In this document: positions 37,516-53,636 of the stretch, in pieces | Layout of the letters: each line of letters begins with the position of its first letter | Numbering within the stretch: the stretch's first letter is position 1 | From: Purshia tridentata | Taxonomy: Eukaryota > Streptophyta > Magnoliopsida > Rosales > Rosaceae | Reading direction: 5' to 3' | Length of the DNA: 64,000 bases | NCBI GenBank assembly: GCA_003254885.1 | Contig: QANT01007525.1 | Span: 116,258 to 180,257 of the forward strand | Notes under the pieces: generated by a model | Databases searched by the model: none | What the model was told of the DNA's origin: nothing | What the model saw: the letters and a program-made list of their open reading frames with translations, nothing else | Position numbers and translations under genes: made by a program

Positions 37516-38664
37516 GCAAACTATTCTAAGTTTTATCAAATGAAAGCTGGTCATCTCTTCCCCATACCACTACAGTTATTCAAACTTCTGGTTAGTTTTG
37601 TGCTCTTTGATTGTTATGTCAGTTCTCTTTTATGTTGCCTTTTTAGCTTGTCATTTACAAATGCTGTAATTTGTACCACAATACGAGTCACTCTTTCAGA
37701 CATTGGCTCTCCACTCTGCATACCATAATTAAAGGAAGGAGATACATTCATGCCATTGATAGTAAAACTCGTTTCTTCCAAATTATATTTGAGCTTAAAT
37801 CTTCTCAACATACACGATTGAAAGAGTTTTGAATTATGTATCTTGACTTACAAAGAAACCTCATGTCAAAAGAAAAGCGAATACATACATAACTTTTAAA
37901 AAGTAGATTTAAAATAGTGTTTTAATTCGACAAGTTAAAACAATTAATGTATCGCACTCAAAGCGGGAAAAAAAGGATTTTGTATAGCAAATCATCCATG
38001 TCTCATTTGTTCCTTAATCTTTATTTTATTCACTTTGTTTCCCAAATTTAATTCGTGTGTCACTTTGCCCCAAATTTTAACATGTTAGCATAGGAGATAG
38101 AAAAGTTAACCGAGTTGATGGATTAGAGCAAAGTGAAACAAAAACGAAAGGTTAGGGGCCAAAGTGAAACATGTATAATAGTTTAGGGGAAAAGTGAAAT
38201 ATGTGTGATAGTTTTATGGGGCAATGTGAAACATGTGTGAGAGTGTAGGGGCACTGCTCTAGCTTTCCCATAATTTCATCTTGCTTAATTCTTATCTCCA
38301 AAAATAGCAACTTTCTTGAATGAAGTATAGTAGTTTTCTTTTTTATTTCAGTATTTATAAGAAATGGGAGAGTTTAAACTCGGATAAAGAACTGTAGCAA
38401 AAAAAAAAAACAAGCTCGGATAAAGAAAGTTTTTGTTTACACCAACTGCGTCAACCCAACTCACTTAAGTCTAATAATTAACAAATCGAAAAGTGTCATT
38501 AGTAACTTAAAATTGAAATCAATCCTTTTTATCTTTAATCAATTACTTTCTCAGGGCCAATTAACGAACTAACTAAACCTCAGCTCTGGGCTCTATCTCG
38601 CTCTCTCTCTTGTAAATTTGCAATCAGCAGACACAGCCCTCGGCACTCACTCACTCACATTACA
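37516..38664. other. Intergenic DNA with a short tandem repeat
   Basis: Between about 38125 and 38255 the phrase AAAGTGAAACATGTGT, with TAGTTTAGGGG variants, recurs three to four times at roughly 35-40 bp spacing. The remainder is AT-rich with the TBL-B leader at its right end. Confidence 0.6.
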
Positions 38665-41163
38665 ATGGCAGAATCCCCAACACAGACAACCCCACAATCC
38701 ACAAAGCACCAGTCACCCACAATCACAAAAACTGAGACCAAAGCCTCTCTTTCTTCAGTCTTGTTCACCTCAAGAAAAGCCACCAACTTTGCTTGTGGAT
38801 TCTCATTTGCCTGCGTTGCCTGCACTGGCTTCTTGGTTTTCAACTTATCTAGCTACTCTTTTCCTTTCGGCTTCAAGAACATCTTCAATGCCTCGTTCTA
38901 CTCCTCTTCTCAGAAAGTTACTCAGACCCCAAGCACTCCACCTTTTGAGTTTTTCCGGGAAAACCCATTTTCCAAGAAAAGTGAGTCTTTACCACATTTG
39001 GGTAAGAGTGCAAGTTTGAAGAGCGATGTTGTGAGTCAAATTCAGATGGGTAATGCTCAATCACCCGACCCCAGTTTTTCTTTGTCCCAAGATTCCAATC
39101 AGACGTCCAAAAACACCAAAACCCAAATTTCTGGGGAAGTAGAATTTTCTGGGGTAATGGAGGGTTCAAAGAGAATAAATGAATCTGCATCGTCGAATGT
39201 AATTGAATTTACATATGTGGCTGCGACTTCTCAATCTTTTTCTAAAGATTCTGATGGAAAAGATGGTTCTACAAAGAATGGGGTTTTGGGGCAAGTAGGA
39301 AGATCAAGCAATGTGGCATTCACATCGAAAGAGAGTGATGGTAACGAGGCATTGTCTGACTCTGAGAAGCAAAGGAACCAAACTGGGTTGGAGTTTGTGA
39401 GGAATGGTTGTGACATATTTGATGGCAGATGGGTGAGAGATGATTTGTACCCACTTTATTCTCCGGGGTCCTGTCCTCACATAGATGAGTCTTTCAATTG
39501 TTTTCTTAACAGGAGGCCTGATAATGGTTACGAGAAGTATAGATGGCAACCAAAAGATTGCAATCTCCCAAGGTAATTTTCTGGACTGATTTTACATCTA
39601 ATTTAAGTATGTTTTGATTATCCCATATTTTATTTGGTTTTAAGTCTAATCTAAGTTAACTTTGCATGATTGGTTTTATTAAACAAACACAGTAGTAAGC
39701 AGACCTGGTAATCGATTTCGTTCAAACTAGCTCTTTGTGGCAATCTTACTTGGTTATAGTTGGTTTTCATAAGTGCAAAGTTACTAGCCGGCTTGAATTT
39801 TGTCTTGTGAGGATCAATATAACAATTAATTAATAATTATTTATTGTCGGTTCAAACTGAATTTCAATTTTAGTATATGGACTTCTGTTCTGTGGACTAA
39901 TGTGTGTGTTTATATGTTATGTTTATGCATTCACTAGATCGTTCTGTTGAATGAAGCTTGTTGGTTCTGTTTAGTGATGTTGGTTTCAGATGAACTTCTT
40001 GTGCAGGTTTAATGGTAGGAACATGTTGAGATTATTGAGAGGAAAGCGTCTAGTTTTTGTTGGTGATTCTCTCAATAGGAATATGTGGGAGTCTTTGCTT
40101 TGTGTTCTTAGAAATTCAGTGGATGATAAGAGCAGAGTTTTTGAAGTCTCCAGTAGGCAAGAATTTCGTAAAGAGGGATTTTACTCTTTTATATTCCAGG
40201 CATGTTGTTCATTGTCCATCATCATCTCTGATTTGGAATCCATAGCCTGATAAATTCTTCCTTTCCTTTTGCCTTTGTTTCTCAAAAATAATCGTTGTAT
40301 ATTTGTTCTCAAATGGATCAATAGGAGTATAATTGTTCAGTGGAGTTCTTTCGATCGCCATTTCTAGTTCAAGAATGGGAGATGCCAGATGCAAACGGAT
40401 CGGTAAAGGAAACACTTCGCCTTGATTTGATTGACAGATCCTCTGATAAGTACAAAAGTGCAGATGTTCTCATCTTCAACACAGGTCACTGGTGGACTCA
40501 TGAGAAAACTTCCAGAGGGTAAAACCATACTCCCTTTCACTCATTGTCATTGATTTTAGCAAACTGAGCAGGAAAACTACAATAATATAAGAATCCTGCA
40601 GGAAGGGTTACTATCAAGAGGGTAGCTATATCTATGATGAATTGAATGTTAAAGAGGCATTTCGGAAAGCTTTAAAGACATGGGCAAGATGGGTGGATAC
40701 CAATATAAATCCTGATAAAACTATTGTTTTCTTCCGAGGCTATTCGCCCAATCACTTTAGGTACACAGACCACATTTAGTACTTTTTAACTTTTTGAACC
40801 TCATGTATGTTTAGCAAAAATACAGCATCTTCATATTCTTTTAAACCCCTTCACAGAGGTGGAAAATGGAATTCTGGAGGGCAATGCAGTGAGACAGAGC
40901 CATCTGCAAAGGAGGCATTCAAAGGAAAATATAAGGCAAAAGTGAGAATTGTGGACAAAACAATCAGGGAAATGAAGAGACCAATCTTCTATCTGAACAT
41001 TACGAGAATGACTGATTTCCGGAGGGATGCTCATCCATCAATTTACAGAAAGCATAATTTAACGGAGGAGGAGAGAAAATCGCCTTTGAAATACCAGGAT
41101 TGCAGTCACTGGTGCCTCCCTGGTGTTCCTGATACATGGAACGAGCTTGTATATACAGGGTAG
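38665..41163 (+). CDS. Trichome birefringence-like protein, copy B (TBL; TBL1/2-like)
   Basis: Tandem paralog of the TBL at 33916. Exons 38665-39572, 40007-40199, 40325-40518, 40602-40760 and 40857-41163 give 586 residues. Exons 2, 3 and 4 have the same lengths as copy A (193, 194 and 159 bp). It has a membrane anchor ([16 protein letters not shown]), a diverged Ser/Asn-rich spacer, [12 protein letters not shown], the GDS motif [10 protein letters not shown] and the DxxH motif DCSHWCLPG. It ends at NELVYTG, without the Lys/Gln tail of copy A. Intron 2 begins GC (40200-40201) where copy A has GT. The spacer differs far more than the catalytic domain, as is usual for TBL proteins. Confidence 0.93.
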
Positions 41164-41252
41164 TCCCTAGATAAAAGATAAATCAGCTCCTTAGACATAA
41201 CAAGGATCAACATAAACAGCAGAGTAGTCCCTAGATAAAAGATAAATCAGCT
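41157..41252. repeat. Direct duplication at the 3' end of TBL-B
   Basis: TAGTCCCTAGATAAAAGATA followed by AATCAGCT occurs at 41161 (including the stop codon) and again at about 41225. Confidence 0.85.
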
Positions 41253-41754
41253 TTGCTTTTTTGATAGTGAAAAAGGATTTGGAGAAAACATATTTGTAGT
41301 ATTCTTTTTTTGGAAAGGTCATCACATGGGAAATATATATTGTGGTTGTTGTAAAGAACAGTTGTGGTTGCACATATGGGAAAGAGTTGGACATCTATAG
41401 GTTCAGTGTACTAGGTTGTAGACAGGATTATTCTCCATTAGATTTTCCGTAGACAGCAATATATTCAATTCATGTATCCTCATGGTGTTTACATTTTGAA
41501 CTTCATACTGATTTTCTAGTGAAAATGAAATGCTCATTTGTGAACACAAGTCTTTGTAATATAAGCTGATAATATCTGTGTTCAATTTGATAATTGGGAA
41601 TCCTGTCATAGGTTTTTTCAAAATTTATATAAATAAGTGAACTCGTAGCCGTATAAGGTTGAGAATGAACTCATAGCCATGACCATCATCATAATCATCA
41701 CATCACACACAAGTACATAACGCTTTATTAGTTTTACATGGCCTTAACTTTTAA
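41164..41754. other. Convergent intergenic region (TBL-B and peroxidase 3' ends)
   Basis: Probable 3' UTRs of the convergent genes. No other feature recognised. Confidence 0.5.
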
Positions 41755-43442
<1,688 letters not shown>

Positions 43443-43492
43443 TCAGTTCGATCTCTTTAACTTATGTTAATCAATGAGAGACTGAGTCGATC

Positions 43493-43500
43493 TATTTATA
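43493..43500 (-). promoter_or_regulatory. TATA box of the first peroxidase gene
   Basis: Minus strand reads TATAAATA, 54 bp upstream of the ATG at 43439. Confidence 0.6.
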
Positions 43501-44464
43501 GAAGCTTTAAATAGTTATTTGGTATCAAACTCACATATGCAATGCATTACTATTTACACGATGCTTGACTTTGATTGATTGGCATGCACGGCCAAAAAAA
43601 GAATTGATGTGCAATGAAAGGGTTAGAATATTATTTTCATACTTGTGGGACGGTGGCAGGCTGGCAGCTGCCATATGCCTTTTTACTATTCCCAATTGAA
43701 TCATTTCGTTTAAAGTGTGTCGACACACCAAAAGATAAGAAGACTCAGAGTAGTGAGTCGTCTGAGGCCCATTGTCATGTATGCAACAGAGTACATTTGC
43801 AGTGGCCTTATCATGTGAATGGCTTTCCAAAAAGTTGTATATATTAAATTAAGTGGCTGCCATTTTACTTCTTGATTAGCGACTTTATGGTCATAAGTTT
43901 CCTCAACCACACATTCACACTCGTTTTGCGCGTGTGTATTAAGTTAAATTATGCACCAAAACCATATACCAGCAGTACCGGAAATTGAAAAACTATCAAA
44001 CATGGAAACCCGTGCATTCTTAGTTTCCACATGCATGCATTGCTTTTGGAAAAAGATGGTACGTTTAGGCGTTTAAATTCGTCGAAATCATCGATGGGGT
44101 GAAAACAAATTTCGGAATCTTGAAATTGAAATGCATGCGTGACAGATTGGCAATGGACTTAACATATGATATGTACGATTTTCGTTGTTTTCTGTTTTAG
44201 TTTTTCTTGTTAAGAGGAAGCTTTACAGTTTACAGCCTAGACAACCCATTAAACGGATTTTTCAATTTGCCAACAAAAATAAATATGGATTCTGTACTTT
44301 GAAGCTTATAGTTGGAATCTCAAATGAGAGGGCCTATATATATATATATATATATATGAAAATATGAATTCTTAAGAAAAATGAGGACTGGAGGTTATAA
44401 TGAAATATCATTTTATTAGGCAGTCTTTACCATTATAATAAGCATTAATGGATTCTTACAAAAA
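43501..44464. other. Peroxidase promoter region and spacer
   Basis: AT-rich, with an (AT)n tract at about 44337-44357. No exon recognised. Confidence 0.5.
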
Positions 44465-44971
44465 TTAAGTACTCATATAACATTTGTTTCTTAATTCATC
44501 ATCATACTCAGCACAAACTTTAAGCTTCAGTCCTTTGTAGCAAGCACCAGATGCGAAGTAGTTTGGGCCTGACTTTAATACCACGTGATCATTTCCTGAT
44601 CTGTAATAGTGGGTGTACGCAGTGTAAAAATCACATTCTTTGTAAGCCCTCTCTTCATACACAGCGACCACTTCACCAACAGAGTATTTGAAAACTGTTT
44701 CCAAGAAAACAAATCAATTAGTTTCAAATTTCTCAACACGAACATAACACGTACAACTAAAAAAATAGTAATGAAAATAAGGATGAAGTTAATTACCCAA
44801 AACATCTCCAGGAGTGAGATTCTTATGATTAGGCCAAGTGGATAAACCAGGATATAAGTTCCATCCATTTTCGTCCCCCACTATAAATTCTTTTCCATGG
44901 GTTTCTTGACAATGGAGCAGAAAGCAGGCTAGAATTAGGCCAACAACAGTGACCAAATTACTTTTGTTCAT
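44465..44971 (-). CDS. Phytocyanin (early nodulin-like/plantacyanin type), copper ligands apparently lost
   Basis: Two minus-strand exons, 44971-44797 and 44694-44465, encode 134 residues, with the single intron where phytocyanins usually have it (LTPGDVLV|FKYSVGE). A signal peptide (VGLILACFLLHCQETHG) is followed by a plastocyanin-like domain starting KEFIVGDENGWNLYP. The pair of Cys for the fold is present (KECDFY and GACYKG). The usual first copper-binding His is replaced in VGEVVAVYEERAYKEC, and the GHC-type loop near the end reads FASGACYKGLKLKV. Type-1 copper binding is therefore unlikely, as in many early nodulin-like proteins. No GPI-type hydrophobic tail is seen. A secreted, non-copper protein of unknown ligand is the best description. 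Confidence 0.85.
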
Positions 44972-45840
44972 TTCAAGAGACACCTTTCAGCCACAAAGGT
45001 ACAATATATTGCTACAACTTTAAACCCCGAATGCAAAAACCACACACAAGTCAATTTAATGGGAAATAAATATCAATATGAAGAGTTGAGGCTTTTTTTG
45101 GCATGCATGAACTAATTCCTTACGTTTTGGATTTTGATAAAGTAACAAAGGCAAGAAAGTAAAAATTTCGGTTTAGAAAAAAAAAAAAACAGAATCAATT
45201 TTCATAAATAATTGTCATCGGCATCGACTAAATTGAGATTTTATTCCTTATACATTTTGGATTTTGATGAAGTTACAAAGGCAAGAAAGTAAACAACTTT
45301 CGTAAATAAATTTCAATGCGACTAAAATAGAGATTTTAGTTAATGCTATTTAATATACATTGTACGTATCTAATTTTTCAGAAGCTAATGTCATTTAATG
45401 TAAATTACGTTTCAGTATCTCAATTATATTCGCTATTATATTTATAGTAGTAAATTAATTAATTATTTAATATAATAGCAAGATATGTATTTGGATAAAA
45501 TAAAAATGAAATATGAGGATTTCAATCTAAGAATTTAAGTTTAAATATATTATTATGGCAACCTGTAATATGAAGGGTTCATTGCAAAGTTCCTGACCCC
45601 TAAACCAATAGAAAAAGTTATAAAACCAATATCCAAGGATTTGGCATGTAGAGAAAATTCTGCATGCAATAAAGAAAATAAAAAATTTCCTATTGATCAT
45701 GATATATGGTGCAGTTTAATGGCGCAGAAGAATATTTTTCCTGCAAATATACATTATTCAGATTCATATATTTCAGCAATCTAATCTGCTAAAAAAATAC
45801 TAATAGTAATAATAAAAGAACATGCACTCATTTAGCTCAA
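44972..45840. other. AT-rich spacer with a tandem duplication
   Basis: TTTTGGATTTTGATAAAGTA with the following AACAAAGGCAAGAAAGTAAA occurs near 45123 and again, slightly diverged, near 45252. A poly-A run lies near 45178. No exon recognised. Confidence 0.6.
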
Positions 45841-46190
45841 TTATTGGGGACCAAACCGCCTCTTCAACTTGGAAATCTCCTTCTCACTCAATCCAAAAAC
45901 CCAGATCCAAAAATCCAGTGCGAATTCTCATTGAACCAGGAATTTGGGTATCAAAGCTCCCCAAAATAGTAGCTGTAAAATCACCATGGAAATGCACCAG
46001 ACCCCTTGGAAACACCATGACCTCACCCCTCTCAATCACTTTAGCAAAAATCCTGTTGTTCGTATCAACGAAACCAGAATAAATCCTTCCTTTAAGCACA
46101 AATGCTATCTCAGTGGCCCTTGGATGGCATTGCCTGCAGATTGTGTTGGCTATGCACAAGTCTTGGAGCTGGTCGACGCCGCCAGAAACA
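45841..46190 (-). pseudogene. Germin-like protein pseudogene
   Basis: The minus strand reads a piece of the mature N-terminus (QLQDLCIA), then jumps to the first cupin motif HPRATEIAFVLKGRIYSGFV and continues EVMVFPRGLVHFHGDF and GSFDTQIPGSM. About 70 residues between are missing. A frameshift follows near 45890, after which the original C-terminus reappears in another frame (SEKEISKLKRRFGPQ, stop at 45841). Germin-like proteins are secreted Mn-cupins. This copy cannot make one. Confidence 0.88.
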
Positions 46191-46427
46191 GATCGACGAA
46201 GGGAGGTGGTGTGGTTGTGTGGAGGCAAGGTCGGGTTTCACATTTTCTATTGTGCTGAGACAATTTTGAGGATTTCAAATACATGGTTTTAAGTTATTTG
46301 GCCAAATTTAAATTATTTCTTTAAAATAAGTCCAAACAAGTAAATTTGAAACTGAAGAGCCAAAATTCAAATCCACCCCCATAAAATACATGCTTCCAAA
46401 CAGGAAGTCTTTGATTGGTGAATTTTC

Positions 46428-46533
46428 GTGTACCATCAAGGGTTTCAAAGGGGCTTGAAATGTTGGCTAAAGTACCAGTTGAGTTGGCTGTCCTACTGTC
46501 CCTTCTTCCCAATTGAACTTCCCAAGTTGGGTC
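46428..46533 (-). pseudogene. Class III peroxidase exon-3 fragment
   Basis: The minus strand encodes PTWEVQLGRRDSRTANSTGT followed by LANISSPFETLDG, the start of a peroxidase exon 3, and then diverges. No exon 1, 2 or 4 lies adjacent in the right arrangement. Confidence 0.8.
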
Positions 46534-46679
46534 TAAAGGATTGCAAACAAAACTGGTACATTAGCCAATATATTCCAAGCCCTTCCGAAAGCCTTGATGA
46601 GCTAGATGATGAAACTGAGAGGTTGCTATAGCAGATGTGTGATGGTTTCTTTGGGACTCATATGTACCCCTTTTATAGA

Positions 46680-46785
46680 TGGAGATGGTTAAGATCAAAC
46701 TGCTGATGAATATAATAAGAAATTGGTTTCAACGGTTAAGATCAAACTGCTGATGGTTTCATTGGACTCATTGTGCCCCTTTTAT
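46680..46785. repeat. Short direct duplication
   Basis: GGTTAAGATCAAACTGCTGATG occurs twice (about 46687 and 46735), and GATGGTTTC...GGACTCAT with CCCCTTTTATA also recurs, with about 105 bp between copies. Confidence 0.7.
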
Positions 46786-46789
46786 ATAT

Positions 46790-48154
<1,365 letters not shown>

Positions 48155-48314
48155 GGGAGCGCTAGGGGGCCTCAAAATCAAGTGCCTCAAAATGGCCTCA
48201 GTGACATGGAATTTCCATGTCGTAATTTTATTTCATTAATTTAAAGTCACGTCATAATTAATTGTCACATCAAAATTTTTAAGGACATATCTACTCTTTC
48301 AACGTTGAAAATTA

Positions 48315-48520
48315 CCGCACAGGACCGGTCTTGACAGACACAGGACTGGTCTCGCAAGAGGAACAATTCTCCCAGATGCAAGTGTGACTGGTCCTGTTGT
48401 GACATGACCGGTCCCGCAGTACGCCAAACTCACCCAAATGCAATTGTGACCGGTCCTGTCAAAACAGGACCGGACACACAGAGGCACAATTCAATCCTCA
48501 ACATCTATGACCAGTCCTCT
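48315..48520. repeat. Array of ACCGGTCC / GGACCGGT motifs
   Basis: At least seven exact or one-mismatch copies of GGACCGGT / ACCGGTCC (palindromic ACCGGT core) within about 200 bp, in both orientations, with CAAATGCAATTGTGACCGG and CAGATGCAAGTGTGACTGG as longer repeats. Confidence 0.75.
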
Positions 48521-48974
48521 AGAAAGAAAAATCATTTTTAACTTAAAATGCATATCTTAGCTACTAGTAGCAGCTCTTAGCTTCTTAACAAACTGCATAT
48601 CATTCATTAGGAATTTAATTAATTTATTATGATTTTAGGTGAAATTGAGTTTTTTATCTTAAATTTTTCATCTTAAATATAGGATCTCACCTAGTGATAA
48701 TGAATGAAGAAAATATCTCCCAAAGAAAAAGATATTAATGAGTTAGACAATTTAGATATGACAGATGAAGGTTCTCCAACTGGTGCTGAGACGTTAACAT
48801 TTTTAATAGAAGACATTTTAATTAATCTTGTACATAGTCTGTAGATCTAGAAGCTCTTGAATGAAAAGTATCAACTTTGATATTTAAGGCTTTGCCTAAC
48901 ATTAATTATACCTTTTATGAAGAAATCTCAATCTTTATGTATGGATTGAATTGATTGATGAAATTTCTGAAATG

Positions 48975-49155
48975 TCTATTAATTTGTCTGTATGTTTTTA
49001 AATTTTTACTATATATTTTTTAATTTTTCGGTTTTTTTTAAAGTTTTTCTATATGTTTTTTATTTTTTTGGATGTTTTTAAATTTTCTGTATGCCTTTTT
49101 AATTTTTCTATATGTTTTTTGGTATGTTTTTCAAATTTTTATATTTTTTTTAATT
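48975..49155. repeat. T-rich degenerate tandem repeat
   Basis: Repeats of TATATGTTTTT-AATTTTT at spacing near 25-30 bp, about six units, inside the TIR element. Confidence 0.65.
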
Positions 49156-49500
49156 AAAAGGGTAGTTATGTCATTAAAAATACTGATGTGGTAATTAAAA
49201 TACGAAGTGAATAATCACAATTATGAAATGAAAATTCCACCTCATTGAGACAATTTTGAGGCACCTCTTTTTGAGGCTCAAAATCATTTTCCATATATAT
49301 ATGATGGTGCTGCTGTAATATATCTTTTCTCTCTAGAGGTTACCTCAATTGCAGTTTGATGAACATAATAAGAAAGACGCGTTAGTTTCCAGTTGTTCAA
49401 AAATGGTTTACTTCATTTGACTATTACCTACTAGTACTACTGCATGTGTATGCAATAATAGCTAGGATACTGATTTTCATCAGATCCATAAATATTTGGA

Positions 49501-49898
49501 GAAATTTTTGTATGTATGCGTTTTGAGAACCATATAGCTAGCTAGGATATATGTTGCTTGCTTGCAGTCTGGACATATACGAATAATACATGAATTTAGT
49601 TGATATTCTGACTTCATCACTCATTTGAACATGAGTCAGTACACCCTAGCTATTATGTGTAAAATGTAAAAGGTGTCGCTATTAAGTGAAATAACAATAG
49701 AAATTTTTGTATGTATGCGTTTTGAGAACCATAAAGCTAGCTAGGATATATGTTGCTTGCATTGCAGTCTGGACATATGCGAATAATACATGAATTTAGT
49801 TGATATTCTGACTTCATCACTCATTTGAACATGAGTCAGTACACCCTACTATTATGTGTACAATGTAAAAGGTGTCGCTATTAAGTGAAATAACAAAA
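49501..49898. repeat. 199-bp tandem duplication
   Basis: GAAATTTTTGTATGTATGCG starts both units (49501 and 49700). Each unit runs through CATGAGTCAGTACACCCTA and GGTGTCGCTATTAAGTGAAA. Confidence 0.92.
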
Positions 49899-50369
49899 TT
49901 ATAGTAGAAGAACACCCACCAACAAAGTAAATTAAAATTACATAAATAAAAAAACAGAGAAAATTTTGTTAAACTAGCTATGCTCCAAGTGGAATGAAAT
50001 TATTACCATTAATTTTGTGGTCACAGACTCACACCAATCCATTACTAATAATAGTTGTGCTTTTTTGCTTTTTGTTTAAAGTCAATATTGGAGCAAAGGA
50101 CAAGCCACCCTTATTAGGATTTGCTACCTACTCTATTAAAATACATCACATTTTTTTGGGATATGAAAAGGCCCAATCATCCTTTTGCTTTATTTATGAA
50201 GTATATGAAAAGGCCACAATAAGTAATTAATGCACTAATGCCCCATTCATAATTACCGTACAAATTTGGCATCTACATATGTAGTTATGTATTTTATAGC
50301 TAGCTATTCTGCAATTAGCTGCTTATTTTCTATTGCTATATAGCTCGCTATAGCTAGCTAGCTACCTAT

Positions 50370-52357
<1,988 letters not shown>

Positions 52358-52440
52358 TTAAAGAGTTACTCACCCAAATTAATGTTAAGATGGTTTGAGG
52401 GCTAATTAAGTTGTATGAGAGGTTCTGTACGTAAGACCCA

Positions 52441-52447
52441 ATTTATA
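52441..52447 (-). promoter_or_regulatory. TATA box of the second peroxidase gene
   Basis: Minus strand reads GGCTATAAATTGGG, 93 bp upstream of the ATG at 52348. Confidence 0.6.
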
Positions 52448-53636
52448 GCCAAGATCATGCAAGCCATAACAATTTTTTTAATCAATTAATACGGTACTTT
52501 AATATTCTTTATATAATACAGTAAAACTATGCATATGAATGATGTATGGCGGCTGCACCCAGTGCTTGGCTACTTGCCCTGAACTCAGAGAACAGCACTG
52601 AGACTGATATTAATTTGCATAATCCAAAAGATTAGTGCTTATAATTAATTATATTACCCACATTGCAGAGATAACTGAAAGAGCATTGTGGCCTTATTGT
52701 TGTCACTTATCCGCTTGCATATAATTAATATAAATTAAACTTTGTACGCAAGTTCATTCATGAATCAAAGATTACTTAATCATAGTATATACTATATAGT
52801 GCATGCCAATAGAAAGCCAATGCCTTTTTGCTACCACTCGAGCAAATGATCAAATTGTGCATGCATTGAGAATTTTTTTCGAATATAGATTTTTTTAAAG
52901 CTACGGTTTCATTTCTGGTGCCCATTGATTATGATGCCTCAGCAAACTTGTTCCATATACATTGGTCATGTTGATTATTTTTTAAGTTATGGGTTTATCT
53001 TTATCTAATTGCTGAGAGGGGGTTGACATTTTGATCAAACAACTCACAGATGGAGTGCCATGTGATGTCTGAGGGCACTGGGCACTGGGCACTAGCTAGC
53101 TACACTGCCACTATAATTTGTCTTTTCTTCTTTTTCTTCCCCTTCCCTCCAAAGGATATGTTAGAGAATACTAAGAAATCCTCTAATTATTCAACACCAA
53201 ATTATATATATGGTCATAATTGGTTCAAACCTACATTAACTTGTTATATAATTGCAGGCAAATTAGCTACACACACATCATATATCATGCATATATGCTG
53301 TATTCACCATCTTCTTCTAGTAATATTATATCCTCTCTTGTCATAATATAATATATTATTATAACTGATGACATGGCCAGGGCCAAATGAGCATATATTA
53401 CTAAAGCTCTGCCTTTCCATCGAGCCTTAGGTAAGGAGTGAGTGCAGGGTTTCAACTGCAGCGTTAAAAGTTAAAAGGCGTTTCTTTATGCAGGAACTAC
53501 GTCCCTCGATCCGATCTTTCTATCCACGACCACATCTACTCTACTGGACGCTAAATGGCTAATAGCTACATAGAAATAAAATAAGGTCATATATATACTG
53601 AATACTGATATATCACATAGGGGCAACTTTCAAATG
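52448..53636. other. Intergenic DNA
   Basis: AT-rich peroxidase upstream region. No exon recognised. Confidence 0.5.

Larger units (their letters stand above)
48155..49283. mobile_element. Non-autonomous TIR element (about 1.1 kb)
   Basis: The left end (GGCCTCAAAATCAAGTGCCT then CAAAATGGCCTCAGTGACAT) and the reverse complement of the right end (TTGAGCCTCAAAAAGAGGTG then CCTCAAAATTGTCTCAATGA) form imperfect terminal inverted repeats of about 125 bp. No transposase frame is present. The interior has an ACCGGTCC-rich array and T-rich repeats. Long TIRs suggest a Mutator-like or other class II element. AT-rich flanks hide any target duplication. Confidence 0.7.

Noticed and set aside
38618-39019. 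Overlapping frames in the first TBL-B exon
   Set aside because: Frame-shifted shadows of the real exon. The same effect occurs at 33902-34270 in copy A.
46428-46631. Plus-strand frame ending SLDELDDETERLL
   Set aside because: It overlaps the minus-strand peroxidase fragment and has no start, promoter or family match.
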